Source: Peribacillus simplex
GTDB lineage: Bacteria > Bacillota > Bacilli > Bacillales > DSM-1321
Assembly (NCBI RefSeq): GCF_001578185.1
Contig: NZ_CP011008.1
Coordinates: forward strand, 4,368,001-4,432,000
DNA length: 64,000 nt
Reading direction: 5' to 3'
Shown: one piece after another, positions 43,638 through 52,496 of the stretch
Layout: the number at the start of each line of letters is the position of its first letter
Numbering within the stretch: position 1 is the first letter of the stretch
Program-made: the position numbers and the translations under genes
The notes under the pieces: generated by a model
What the model saw: only the letters and a program-made list of their open reading frames with translations
What the model was told of the DNA's origin: nothing
The model's database searches: none

Positions 43638-44942
43638 TTAATTCTGCAGTTGTTCATAACGCTTCCAGTTTACTGATTTCTCCAGCACGATAGATATCAA
43701 TACACCCATTATGAGCCCATTGGTCAAAAAGGGCTGTAAAAGCGTGGGAACGCCCGAAAATGCATTAGGCAAGATATTCATCAAACTCACTCCGACCAAT
43801 ACTGGTACGGCAAGCCTGAATATCGTGTCTGAAGTAAAATGCTGACCCTTGACGCTGTTGAAAGCCGTGCCAAACAGTTGAAGGTAAGCGACGAACAATA
43901 CAGCATTCCCGACTGTTATGGGCATGGTGGCCAGGAAAGAGATAAAAGGAGGAATGAGTCCGATTATGGTCAACAGCATGCCTCCAAATAAGAACGGCCT
44001 CCGCTCATAGATTTGAGTACTTTGCAAAAATCCAATGGATGAAGTAAAAGGTGTATACGGAACAAGGCCAAGCACAGGAGCGAAAATGGTAAAACCGCCA
44101 GTCATTAATAAAGAATTTCGATACTGCTTGTGGTCAGCTTCATCCCCCATTAACTCGGATGCAGCTTGAATGGAAGCGAACGTATTACACAAATTCAGTA
44201 ATCCTGCAAAAAAAGAAATCGCTATTATCCCGAATTCCAGGTTTGGAACACCTAATGGGAAAAATGAAAAAGAGGCACTCGCCGACCCCATTTCTCCCCC
44301 AGCCTCAGGAAATAGCAGCGAGTAAAAAATCCACCCCACTATTATCCCGATCAAAATGGAGAAATTGCTAATGGTCCTTGGTCCTTTTATCTTTAATATA
44401 CTTACTAAAAAGACAATCCCCAATGACAGAATACTGACCGGGATGTTAATTTCCCCATCCTCCGTGATCCCGAGCATCCCCTTAAAAAAGACAAAAATGA
44501 GCTGGAACGTCAGAAGGAATAAGTAAACGGTCATGACCATGGGAGTGAAAATCTTCTGGACATAAGAAATCAGGTTGAAGGCAGAAATAATGATGGTCAC
44601 TACACCAGCTGCAATGAGGCCAGTCGCTATTCCCCCTCCTATTTCAGCATAACCGAGCCCTATGGATGGTGCAGATAACCCTAAATTCAACATCACTCCC
44701 CACAGTAGTCCGGAGTGCCCTTCCATAATAGGATACTTATGTCCCTTCCACCCCTGAATCACGCAAGCGATCCCGGTGAAAATGAGCGAGCTTCTCATGG
44801 TCATTTCCGTAACATTTGGAGGAAGATCAAAAGCTGCGCCAATCGATATTGGCACTACTACCGTATTTGCAAAAATAAAAAACAACCATTGAAAAGAAGA
44901 AAATAGAGTCACAGAAGATCTCCAACTTTTCATAGATTCCAT
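43638..44942 (-). CDS. NCS2-family nucleobase permease (uracil/xanthine type)
   Basis: A 434-residue transporter with about 12-14 helices. NCS2 landmarks are FQWLFFIFANTVVVPISIGA, IMEGHSGLLWGVMLNLG in the TM3 region, and NLCNTFASIQAASELMGDE near the TM8 substrate site; YTPFTSSIGFLQSTQIYERR follows. Members carry uracil, xanthine, uric acid or related heterocycles with H+ or Na+. It lies downstream of three deaminase-like genes on the same strand with a 412-base gap, supporting a role in heterocycle uptake. Confidence 0.85.
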   Translation of the reverse strand: MESMKSWRSSVTLFSSFQWLFFIFANTVVVPISIGAAFDLPPNVTEMTMRSSLIFTGIACVIQGWKGHKYPIMEGHSGLLWGVMLNLGLSAPSIGLGYAEIGGGIATGLIAAGVVTIIISAFNLISYVQKIFTPMVMTVYLFLLTFQLIFVFFKGMLGITEDGEINIPVSILSLGIVFLVSILKIKGPRTISNFSILIGIIVGWIFYSLLFPEAGGEMGSASASFSFFPLGVPNLEFGIIAISFFAGLLNLCNTFASIQAASELMGDEADHKQYRNSLLMTGGFTIFAPVLGLVPYTPFTSSIGFLQSTQIYERRPFLFGGMLLTIIGLIPPFISFLATMPITVGNAVLFVAYLQLFGTAFNSVKGQHFTSDTIFRLAVPVLVGVSLMNILPNAFSGVPTLLQPFLTNGLIMGVLISIVLEKSVNWKRYEQLQN

Positions 44943-45355
44943 CTCCTTTGAACATGATACTTTTCAAACTCATGGTGAATTTCACTTGTCCTTCCCTTGA
45001 AAATGGCGAAAGGACAGCACCATGCTAATAGACGCGGTCCCGGATGGTCCGCTGCTGCATTGCTGGTCACATGATTTATGTCATATGACCTTTGCAGATG
45101 CATGAGAAATGATAACGTTCCCAATAATAGTAACAAAGACTGCGGCTCCCTGCTAATTTGTTTGCTTGGATAAAGGATGCAAGGCAGGCAAACAGAGCGT
45201 TTTAAAATATAATATTGATAAAGACTGGGAGGGCTAATTCATATAGCCAAAAAAAATCACGTCCACAGCATATAACATATGTAAATAAAAGTACACGGAA
45301 GCCGCCAAAAACGAAAAAGGAAATCCGGAAGTATCCAGAGATCCTTAGGTTAGCC
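44943..45355. other. Gene-free gap between the permease and the first deaminase-like gene
   Basis: The permease ribosome site AAAGGAG is at the left edge. I find no purine riboswitch-like core, no terminator with a clear T-run and no supported frame. Confidence 0.35.
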
Positions 45356-46603
45356 TTACAACTCTATTGACTGCTTTTGTTTATACAGTGAACCGGAAAC
45401 TAAATTCCCCTTGTAAATGACCGCTTTACGTTCAGAACGCCTCGCAACCGCTTCTGCAGAACAGCTCGCGTCAATCAATACTAAGCTTGCAGCATCCCCA
45501 GCTTTCGGCCATATTCGGTTACCATTTTCATCTAATGGAGTTTTTCCGCCCGTTATATACCCAAGTGTTCGAGATAGGGAGACTTCATCAATCCATTTGA
45601 AGCGTTCCGCCAGCCTGCCGGCTCTCTCTAAGATGTCGCCATTCCCTAGAGGTGACCATACATCAAAGATATTATCATTACCTACTGATACTTCAACCCC
45701 TCTTTCATGTAATAAATCGACAGGGGGCATCTGTCTGTTAATGGGGACGCTGGTGACGATGGAAATCCCCGCATCCCTAAGAATGTCAGCCAGCTCATAG
45801 GCTTCTTCCTTGGATACGTCCCCTATACCGAACGCATGGCTTAATGCTACCCTGCCTTCCCAGCCTGCTTGCTTGGTCAGAGCTGCCAAACGTTTCATGG
45901 TGAACGTGCCCAGGTGGCCGGGATCATGTAAATGCAAGTCCACATCAGCGTCCGCTTCCACTGCTAGATCCATCAATTGCACAAGCGAAGCTTCAATATT
46001 GTTATCGACTGATGCTGGATCGACTGCCCCGACGATTCCTGCCCCGTTTCGCAATGCCTCCCTGACAAGCTTGGCAGAACCCGACCGCAACAATCCGTGC
46101 TGGGCAAATGCGACGATTTCTGAACTGAGTCTACTAGAATAGCCGGCAAGCGCCTGTTGTACTTGCTCTAAGTTTTGCAATCTCACTTCCGGGTAGATAT
46201 CAACATGAGTCCGTACATGTGTGGAGCCAGAAGCTAAAAGTATTTCCAGTAAAGACTCTGCACGTTTACATGTGCTAGTTGCAATGGAAGGCAAAACCTT
46301 TTTCTCATTTTCAAAGCGTTCAATGACACTCGAGGAAGGAGTGCATGCTCTCCAAGCATCCCCCATCAGTGTTTTATCAAGATGGACATGCTTTTCAATG
46401 AAGGAGGGTAATGCCAGCAATCCTTTTGCATCTTCCACTGGTGAATCATTAGGTATGGCTTCCCCATCATTGATAATCTTCGTGATTTTTCCATCCTTCA
46501 CCAACAGATGAAATAGCCCAGTTATCGTTCCTGTAACTCTTTCATTCTCTTTCCGGTAACCACATTCCAAACGAACATTCTTTAACAAATAGATTGTATT
46601 CAT
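45356..46603 (-). CDS. Cytosine deaminase-like amidohydrolase, tandem copy 1
   Basis: A roughly 415-residue cytosolic amidohydrolase of the CodA/AtzC branch. Metal ligands are in IEKHVHLDKTLMG (HxH), DVDLHLHDPGHLG, LSHAFGIGD, and the Asp of SVGNDNIFDVWSPLG. The position of the catalytic Glu of E. coli CodA (HCDE) is Asp here (HLHD), so cytosine itself may not be the substrate. I start at the ATG for MNTIYLLKN, nine bases after AGAAGGG. It ends a run of three related genes. Confidence 0.8.
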   Translation of the reverse strand: MNTIYLLKNVRLECGYRKENERVTGTITGLFHLLVKDGKITKIINDGEAIPNDSPVEDAKGLLALPSFIEKHVHLDKTLMGDAWRACTPSSSVIERFENEKKVLPSIATSTCKRAESLLEILLASGSTHVRTHVDIYPEVRLQNLEQVQQALAGYSSRLSSEIVAFAQHGLLRSGSAKLVREALRNGAGIVGAVDPASVDNNIEASLVQLMDLAVEADADVDLHLHDPGHLGTFTMKRLAALTKQAGWEGRVALSHAFGIGDVSKEEAYELADILRDAGISIVTSVPINRQMPPVDLLHERGVEVSVGNDNIFDVWSPLGNGDILERAGRLAERFKWIDEVSLSRTLGYITGGKTPLDENGNRIWPKAGDAASLVLIDASCSAEAVARRSERKAVIYKGNLVSGSLYKQKQSIEL

Positions 46604-46631
46604 GCCCTTCATCCCTTCTTGAAATAGACAT

Positions 46632-47882
46632 TCAATTCGCCTTCAAGGCAGATTCGCAGTCGAGTCCACCGTAAACAAGATTTCCATTGATCATGACTGC
46701 AGCGCGCGTCGATCTCCTGGCAACTGCCTCGGCAGCACTTGATGCATCCACAAATACCATACTTGCGTCATTTCCCACATTCGGCCATAAACGATTTCCT
46801 TCAGGGTCCAGTGTCTTGACCCCGCCCGTAATGAATTGGAGCGATTGAGACAATCCATACTCGTCCTTCCAGTTGTACCTCTCAGCCAATCTTCCTGCCT
46901 TTTCCAGCATATCTCCTGTACCGAATGGAGACCAGGAGTCATAAAAACCATCACATCCGAGAGCAACATGGACACCCTTTTCATGAAGTAAATCAATGGG
47001 GGGAATTACCCGGTTTATCGGAACAGTAGACATGATGGCTATTCCTAGGTTTGATAAAATACTGGCCAGTTCATGTGATTCTTCAATAGGGACATCCCCA
47101 AGTGCAAAGGCATGACTGACAGCCGCTCTATTTTTCCATCCAGCTTCCTCGATTAAAGAAGCCAGTTTTTTGATCGTATAAAATCCAAGATGACCTGGAT
47201 CATGTATATGGATATCAATATCCGCATCAAACTCAACGGCTAGATCCACCATTTCATATAGGGAAGCTTCAATATTATTATCCACTCCACCAGGATCCAA
47301 GCCTCCCACCAAAGCCGCCCCTTCTTTCATCGCTTGTCTCATTAACCCTTTTGAATTCGTCCTTAGCAGTCCATGCTGGGGGAAAGCCACGATCTCATAT
47401 GTCATTTTTCCTTTGAAACTACTTAGCGCCTTTTGAATTTCTTCCAAGTTTTTCATACCGATGTATGGGTCAATGTTAACATGCGTCCTTATATGCGTCG
47501 CACCGCCTCTTAACAATAGTTCAAGCATCCGTTCAGCCCGGAGTCGCCCAGTTTCAGCAAGTTCAGCAAGCTCTTCCGCTTCTAGTTTTAAGCGTTCCAT
47601 TAAATTCGGAACCGGAGTGCATGATTTCCAGGGCAGTCCTAAATAGGTCTTGTCCAGATGGTTATGCATCTCTTTAAAAGGAGGAAGTGCAAGCAGCTTT
47701 TTCGCGTCTTGAACGGGCATATCCGTTTTCAAAGGCATACTTGAGGCCAATTGCAATTCCTCTATGATCCCATCTTTTATATACATGTTGTATGGAGCTG
47801 TCTTTGTTCGAACAATTCTTTCATTCTCAAAAACAAATCCACTATCAAGTGTAACGTTTGTAAGCCAGTATGCTTTATTCAT
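46632..47882 (-). CDS. Cytosine deaminase-like amidohydrolase, tandem copy 2
   Basis: A 416-residue paralogue of its two neighbours. It keeps FKEMHNHLDKTYLGLPWKSC (here His-Asn-His in the first metal motif), DIDIHIHDPGHLG, VSHAFALGDVPIEE and LGCDGFYDSWSPFG. The gap to copy 1 is 28 bases and to copy 3 is 26 bases, so all are one transcript. Close but clearly diverged sequences suggest subfunctionalised enzymes acting on related heterocycles, not fresh duplicates. Start is the ATG behind AGAGAGTG. Confidence 0.8.
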   Translation of the reverse strand: MNKAYWLTNVTLDSGFVFENERIVRTKTAPYNMYIKDGIIEELQLASSMPLKTDMPVQDAKKLLALPPFKEMHNHLDKTYLGLPWKSCTPVPNLMERLKLEAEELAELAETGRLRAERMLELLLRGGATHIRTHVNIDPYIGMKNLEEIQKALSSFKGKMTYEIVAFPQHGLLRTNSKGLMRQAMKEGAALVGGLDPGGVDNNIEASLYEMVDLAVEFDADIDIHIHDPGHLGFYTIKKLASLIEEAGWKNRAAVSHAFALGDVPIEESHELASILSNLGIAIMSTVPINRVIPPIDLLHEKGVHVALGCDGFYDSWSPFGTGDMLEKAGRLAERYNWKDEYGLSQSLQFITGGVKTLDPEGNRLWPNVGNDASMVFVDASSAAEAVARRSTRAAVMINGNLVYGGLDCESALKAN

Positions 47883-47908
47883 CAAATTTCACTCTCTTTA
47901 ATAGAAGA

Positions 47909-49156
47909 TTAAACACCTGTCGTCTCGAAAGATGAAATAGATCCGCTAACTACATTGCCCCTGAAGATGACAGCGGCACGCTTTGATCTTCGGGCCACCG
48001 CTTCCGCTGAACAGCTTGCTTCAAGCAAAACGATATTCGCCACATCCCCGACATTAGGCCATGCCTTGATCCCGTCTTGGTTTAATGGGGTAGTCCCTCC
48101 CGTTATGAATTGCAGGCTTTTAGCTAATGAGCGTTCGTCAATCATGCGAAACCTCTCTGCAAGGCGGCCGACCTTTTCCAGATTGTCCCCAATGCCAAAG
48201 GGTGTCCAATGGTCAGTGATGCTGTCATTACCCAGTTCGACTTTCACCCCTTTTTCATGGAGCAGGGGGATGGGGATCGTCCTGAAGATAGGCACTGTGG
48301 ATGTAATGGATATTCCTGTTTCCGAAAACCTTTCGGCTATACTCGTTGCTTCTGGAACTGAAACATCTGCCAAACCGCTGGCGTGGCTAACCGTTACCCT
48401 TCCTTGCCAGCCTGCGTCTTCCGTCATGGAAGCGAGACGTTGCATCGTAAAGAGTCCAAGCTGATCCGGATCATGTAAATGGACATCGATATCGGAATTC
48501 GATTCAACCGCGATATCCATGATCGTTTCAAGGGACCGCTCTATATTTTCATCAATTGTGGCGGGATCCACGCCTCCTACAAGATTCGCCCCATACTTCA
48601 TGGCCTCCCGTAGTAATCCTGCGGAATTTGAGCGTAATAGTCCATGCTGTGGGAATGCGACGATTTCATACGTCAATTTATCCTTATACCCTTCTAACGC
48701 TTGAATGGTGGCCTCTAAATTTTTCAGACCTATCACGGGGTCAATGTTACAATGGGTGCGTATATGGGTAGATCCGAAGTCCAATAATAAATCCAGCATT
48801 TTTTCTGCTCTTACTTTAGCGGTAGGCAATAACTCGGGAAGTAAGACCTGCTCTTCCTCTATCCGGGTTTTCACGCCATTAATGGCAGGCATGCAAGCCT
48901 TCCAAGGTCCGCCATAGTACGTTTTATCAATGTGAATATGCATTTCTTTAAATGAAGGGACCATCAGGAGACCGTGAACATCATGCTGTGGGTCCTGATC
49001 TGTTATCGATTCCTTCGCTAATAAAATGGATGATATTATTCCATTTTCAATCTTAATGTGGTAATTTCCCGTTTCAGTACCGGTAATCGTTTCATTTTCA
49101 TCATAAGTAAAACCATTTTCCAAGCGTACATTCGTCAACCAATACGATTGTGACAT
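47909..49156 (-). CDS. Cytosine deaminase-like amidohydrolase, tandem copy 3 (first in transcript)
   Basis: A 415-residue paralogue with FKEMHIHIDKTYYGGPWKAC, DIDVHLHDPDQLG, VSHASGLADVS and LGNDSITDHWTPFG. All have the PWKAC or AWRAC stretch after the first metal motif. ATG 49156 follows AAGGGTGA at about six bases. Its promoter carries the shared ATTTTTACT direct repeats and a TATAAT box, so it belongs to the predicted regulon. Confidence 0.8.
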   Translation of the reverse strand: MSQSYWLTNVRLENGFTYDENETITGTETGNYHIKIENGIISSILLAKESITDQDPQHDVHGLLMVPSFKEMHIHIDKTYYGGPWKACMPAINGVKTRIEEEQVLLPELLPTAKVRAEKMLDLLLDFGSTHIRTHCNIDPVIGLKNLEATIQALEGYKDKLTYEIVAFPQHGLLRSNSAGLLREAMKYGANLVGGVDPATIDENIERSLETIMDIAVESNSDIDVHLHDPDQLGLFTMQRLASMTEDAGWQGRVTVSHASGLADVSVPEATSIAERFSETGISITSTVPIFRTIPIPLLHEKGVKVELGNDSITDHWTPFGIGDNLEKVGRLAERFRMIDERSLAKSLQFITGGTTPLNQDGIKAWPNVGDVANIVLLEASCSAEAVARRSKRAAVIFRGNVVSGSISSFETTGV

Positions 49157-49198
49157 TAAACTCACCCTTCCATTCCAGATTGAACATGCGTCCCTTTC

Positions 49199-49262
49199 AT
49201 TATAATTCTTAAGATCATCTAATAATTTCAGAATTTTTACTCTTTTTTATGTTATTTTTACT
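49199..49262 (-). promoter_or_regulatory. Regulon promoter of the three-deaminase transcript
   Basis: The -10 box TATAAT (minus strand, + coordinates 49199-49204) has no -35 consensus. Direct repeats ATTTTTACT on the + strand lie at 49233-49241 and 49254-49262, 21 bases apart. The nearest repeat starts 34 bases from the -10 start, as in the two other promoters of the cluster. Confidence 0.75.
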
Positions 49263-49263
49263 T

Positions 49264-49310
49264 ATTGTGCCAAAGAAAAAAGGCTCACCCTAATGGATGA
49301 ACCCTTTCTT
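49264..49310 (-). terminator. Terminator after the second binding-protein gene
   Basis: GGTTCATCC/GGGTGAGCC (with G-T pairs) around ATTA is followed by TTTTTTC on the minus strand, right after the binding-protein stop. Confidence 0.7.
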
Positions 49311-49322
49311 CTTATCTCCCCA

Positions 49323-50888
49323 TCACTTTATCGTTACTTCATTTATTTCCAGATAGCCTGAAGGACTGATTGAAAACCCTTTTACACCTTTCGAGACTGC
49401 GGCAACATTTTCAATGACCCTTACAGGAATATATGGGGTATCACTCATCTCAATCTCTTGTGCTTCTGAGTATAGGTCTTTGCGTTTTTCTTCGTCTTTT
49501 TCTTTACGGGCAGCATCTATTAAATTATCAACCTTTGGATTGCTGTAAAAGAAGGTATTTCCAGCCGCTCCCTGTGATTCCGTATGAAATAGATTATATT
49601 GATTATAATCGGCATCCCCGGTCGCGTTTCTCCAACTGATGATGAACATTTCCGATTCCCCTTTATTTACTTGTTCAACGAACGAACCGTACTCCATGAC
49701 CTGAACCTTCAAATGGATCCCGATACCTTTTAACTGTGATTGAAGTACTTCTGCCAAATTAACTCTTTCTTTACTATCCATTGTTAGAATAGTCGCATCA
49801 AGACCTTTAGAATAACCAGCTTCAGCCATCAATTTCTTTGCTTCTTTAAGATTGTAATCATAGGTTTTCAGATCAGCGTCGTACCCGAATACCTTAGATC
49901 CCATTAAGGAATTTGCCTTTACACCAACATTATTAAAGACACCCTTAATAATGGAATCCATTTCAATGGCATGGGCTATGGCTTTACGAACACGGACATC
50001 ATTAAACGGTTCTTTATTTACATTAAATCCTATATATTCGGTACCATACCCTTCATTGCGGTAAACATCCATAGCCGCTGAGGATTCTACCTGGTCCATG
50101 ACAGCTACAGGAAGAGGTTCTGCAATATGTGCTTCTCCCGTTTCTATCATCGATATCCTCGTGGAATCTTCAGGGACGACCTTGAAGATAACTTTGTCCA
50201 CCTTTGGCTTGTCTCCCCAATAATTTTTGTTTTTCATCAATGTAATTTCTTGGCCTGGTGACCATGAATCAAAAACGAAAGGACCTGTTCCATTCGGCTC
50301 TTGGATAATTTTTTTTCCGTACTTTTCAATCGTTTTTGGACTGATGATTCCGCCTTCGTGATTCGCCAAGATGGAAAGCAGCGGGGAAAAAGGTTCCTTC
50401 AGAATGAATTGCACGGTATATTCATCAACCGGTTTCACTTCTTTTACCATATCGAATACTACCGCTCTAGGAGAAGCGACCAACGGATCCAATAGTCGAT
50501 CAAACGTCTTTTTTACTGCAGCTGCATTAAATGGTGTGCCATCATGAAACGTTACATCATGCCTAAGCTTGAACTCCCAGGTCGTGTCATTTATTTGCTT
50601 CCATTTTTCGGCCAGCATAGGCTGTATCTCACTATTCTCATCACGCTGGACAAGACCTTCATAGATTTTATGGTGAGTGACGCTAGCGGCGTTAATCGTG
50701 GACATGAACTGCTGATCCAAATTCTCGGCGTCGGATAAGCGGGCAATGACCAGTGTACCCCCTTCGTTTGATGCTTTGTTCGGATCACTTGCTGTTGTGC
50801 TTACGTCATTGTTAGAAGAACAGCCAGTAATGATGATAACCATGAACATGATTAGGAAAAGCTTTCCTGCCCCACGCTTCAATCCCAT
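49323..50888 (-). CDS. Family 5 extracellular solute-binding lipoprotein, copy 2
   Basis: A 521-residue lipoprotein. The signal peptide ends at lipobox ITGC (Cys at about residue 23), followed by a polar linker and a SBP_bac_5 domain (LADAENLDQQFMSTINAAS-like start with SDAENLD, then GLVQRDENSEIQPMLAEKWK, DGTPFNAAAVKKTFDRLL and GTGPFVFDSWSPGQEI). Such proteins deliver peptides, nickel, glutathione or other compounds to Opp/Dpp transporters. Closely related to the other binding protein at 54074-55630; one ABC system encoded by four genes on the + strand serves both. Ribosome site GGAGG nine bases before ATG. Confidence 0.87.
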   Translation of the reverse strand: MGLKRGAGKLFLIMFMVIIITGCSSNNDVSTTASDPNKASNEGGTLVIARLSDAENLDQQFMSTINAASVTHHKIYEGLVQRDENSEIQPMLAEKWKQINDTTWEFKLRHDVTFHDGTPFNAAAVKKTFDRLLDPLVASPRAVVFDMVKEVKPVDEYTVQFILKEPFSPLLSILANHEGGIISPKTIEKYGKKIIQEPNGTGPFVFDSWSPGQEITLMKNKNYWGDKPKVDKVIFKVVPEDSTRISMIETGEAHIAEPLPVAVMDQVESSAAMDVYRNEGYGTEYIGFNVNKEPFNDVRVRKAIAHAIEMDSIIKGVFNNVGVKANSLMGSKVFGYDADLKTYDYNLKEAKKLMAEAGYSKGLDATILTMDSKERVNLAEVLQSQLKGIGIHLKVQVMEYGSFVEQVNKGESEMFIISWRNATGDADYNQYNLFHTESQGAAGNTFFYSNPKVDNLIDAARKEKDEEKRKDLYSEAQEIEMSDTPYIPVRVIENVAAVSKGVKGFSISPSGYLEINEVTIK

Positions 50889-50929
50889 GGACTTCGACCT
50901 CCAGATTTCATTTTTTGAACACTTATCTA

Positions 50930-50993
50930 ATTATAGGAAATATTCTGACTATTTATTTTGAAAATCTTTACTATGTTTTTCATTTTCTTTACT
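50930..50993 (-). promoter_or_regulatory. Regulon promoter of the second binding-protein gene
   Basis: TATAAT on the minus strand (50930-50935), no -35 consensus, and + strand repeats ATCTTTACT (50964-50972) and TTCTTTACT (50985-50993) 21 bases apart. The boxes lie inside the 3' coding end of the upstream amidohydrolase gene. The spacing to -10 (34) matches the other two promoters. Confidence 0.75.
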
Positions 50994-52496
50994 TGTTTTC
51001 GTAAATTGTTTTCTCGCTTTTGCATCGCTTATCGATTCCACGATCTTAAATGATGGCTTAAACAATTCTTTCTCGGGAAGCTTCTGATAATCTCTTTCCA
51101 GATATCCTCTTCTCATCTTATCAAAATACTTTTGCCCCTTATATTTGATTTCTTTTAAATCAAGATTGGGGATTTTTTGATCCTTCATGACTACTTTTCC
51201 ATTTATGATGGATAATTTAACGTCCCTCCCAGACCCACTTACGAACATGGTCCGAATGGGATCATCGATTACGCCCATATGATATCTGTCCAAATCAATC
51301 GCAATGATATCAGCTTTTGCCCCTGCTGCAATGCGGCCAAGATCGTTCCTGCCAAGAAAAGCAGCCGCATCAAGTGTGGCTGACCGAAAGAAATCGGCAT
51401 AGACAGAGCCGTCCGTTTCTCCTTCCACCATCCGTGAGAGCATGCTCCCTATCCTTACGTTCTGGAACATATCCGGAGGGAAGGTGTCCGTTCCAAGGGC
51501 TATATTGATCCCAGCCCTTTTATATTTAGCGAATGATTCTAACGCTTCCCCATGCCTCCCGATAATCAGGGGGCAATGAATCACCGTTGTATTCGTTTCT
51601 CTTAGCAGCGCCAAGTCATCACCCTGTCCATATTTCGCTCCACTGTATCCTGAAACAAAGTGGGCATGCGGGATCCCTGTTCTTGGACCGAGAAAACCAA
51701 GGTCGTACAAATATCTGATTGGTGTAACATGATGGGCCTCCCAGATGGTGTTGAATTCAAAACTTCCTTGTGCGGCATGGAGCTTAATCGGGACATCCAA
51801 TTTTTCGCTGTAATATTTGATCTGTTTTAATTGCTCTGCCGTTTGGGACTCTATACGTTCTGGAGCGAGCATCCCTCTGACCATGCCTCCATGGGCTCCA
51901 TCGAATTTTTCTACAAACTCCACCGCTTTTTGCAATCCCGCTTCACCGGCTTTTTCATCCCAATGCAGTTTTATATTTCCGTTAGGCTGGACGACTCTCA
52001 TTCCTGATTGGAAACTCGGGCCCAGGTAAATCCTTAACCCCAATTCAGCTGCATGTTTTGCCGCAGCTGCCAATTCTTCATAGGTTTCGGCCCAGCTTTT
52101 ATAAAAAACGGAAGTGATAGGCATGGCCGTCGTCACACCATGAAGAATGAGTTGTGAATAAGCATATAAAGATTTAAAGGATTCTTCTTCCTCGGTCATT
52201 AATTCGGGATGTCCGCTTTGTATATGATTCTCTGACCAGAGAAGGTTTTTCTGTCTGTCCGCACCGGCTTCAAAATGTAAAATATCATGGTCAATGTCCC
52301 CTAATGCATTTAAATCTATGAACCCAGGACTGATAATGGCGTTACCGGCATCCATTACCTCGTCCACTTCTTCATTGTAATTTTTCCCTACATACAGTAT
52401 CGTGTCTTTTTCATAAACGATCTCTGCGTTTTCCAAAATGACATGATCGCACCCATCATACCCAATTACATATCTTCCTTTAAGCTTGGTTTTCAT
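50949..52496 (-). CDS. AtzB/TrzN-like amidohydrolase with an altered first metal motif
   Basis: A 515-residue amidohydrolase-fold protein. The usual first HxH is replaced by IDLNALGDIDHDILHF, while the later ligands KLHAAQGSFEF, PHAHFVSGYSG, VIHCPLIIGRHG and the Asp in ALGTDTFPPDMFQN are present. I recall a similar LxAL-DIDH motif from hydroxyatrazine hydrolase-like enzymes, so the site may still be active with a different first shell. The ATG overlaps the previous gene's TGA. The C-terminal 60 residues are basic and family-variable. Operon: binding protein 1, amidohydrolase 5, this gene. Confidence 0.75.
   Translation of the reverse strand: MKTKLKGRYVIGYDGCDHVILENAEIVYEKDTILYVGKNYNEEVDEVMDAGNAIISPGFIDLNALGDIDHDILHFEAGADRQKNLLWSENHIQSGHPELMTEEEESFKSLYAYSQLILHGVTTAMPITSVFYKSWAETYEELAAAAKHAAELGLRIYLGPSFQSGMRVVQPNGNIKLHWDEKAGEAGLQKAVEFVEKFDGAHGGMVRGMLAPERIESQTAEQLKQIKYYSEKLDVPIKLHAAQGSFEFNTIWEAHHVTPIRYLYDLGFLGPRTGIPHAHFVSGYSGAKYGQGDDLALLRETNTTVIHCPLIIGRHGEALESFAKYKRAGINIALGTDTFPPDMFQNVRIGSMLSRMVEGETDGSVYADFFRSATLDAAAFLGRNDLGRIAAGAKADIIAIDLDRYHMGVIDDPIRTMFVSGSGRDVKLSIINGKVVMKDQKIPNLDLKEIKYKGQKYFDKMRRGYLERDYQKLPEKELFKPSFKIVESISDAKARKQFTKTSKENEKHSKDFQNK

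Noticed and set aside
44943-45355. Purine riboswitch before the NCS2 permease
   Set aside because: No conserved purine-aptamer core sequence was found on the minus strand.
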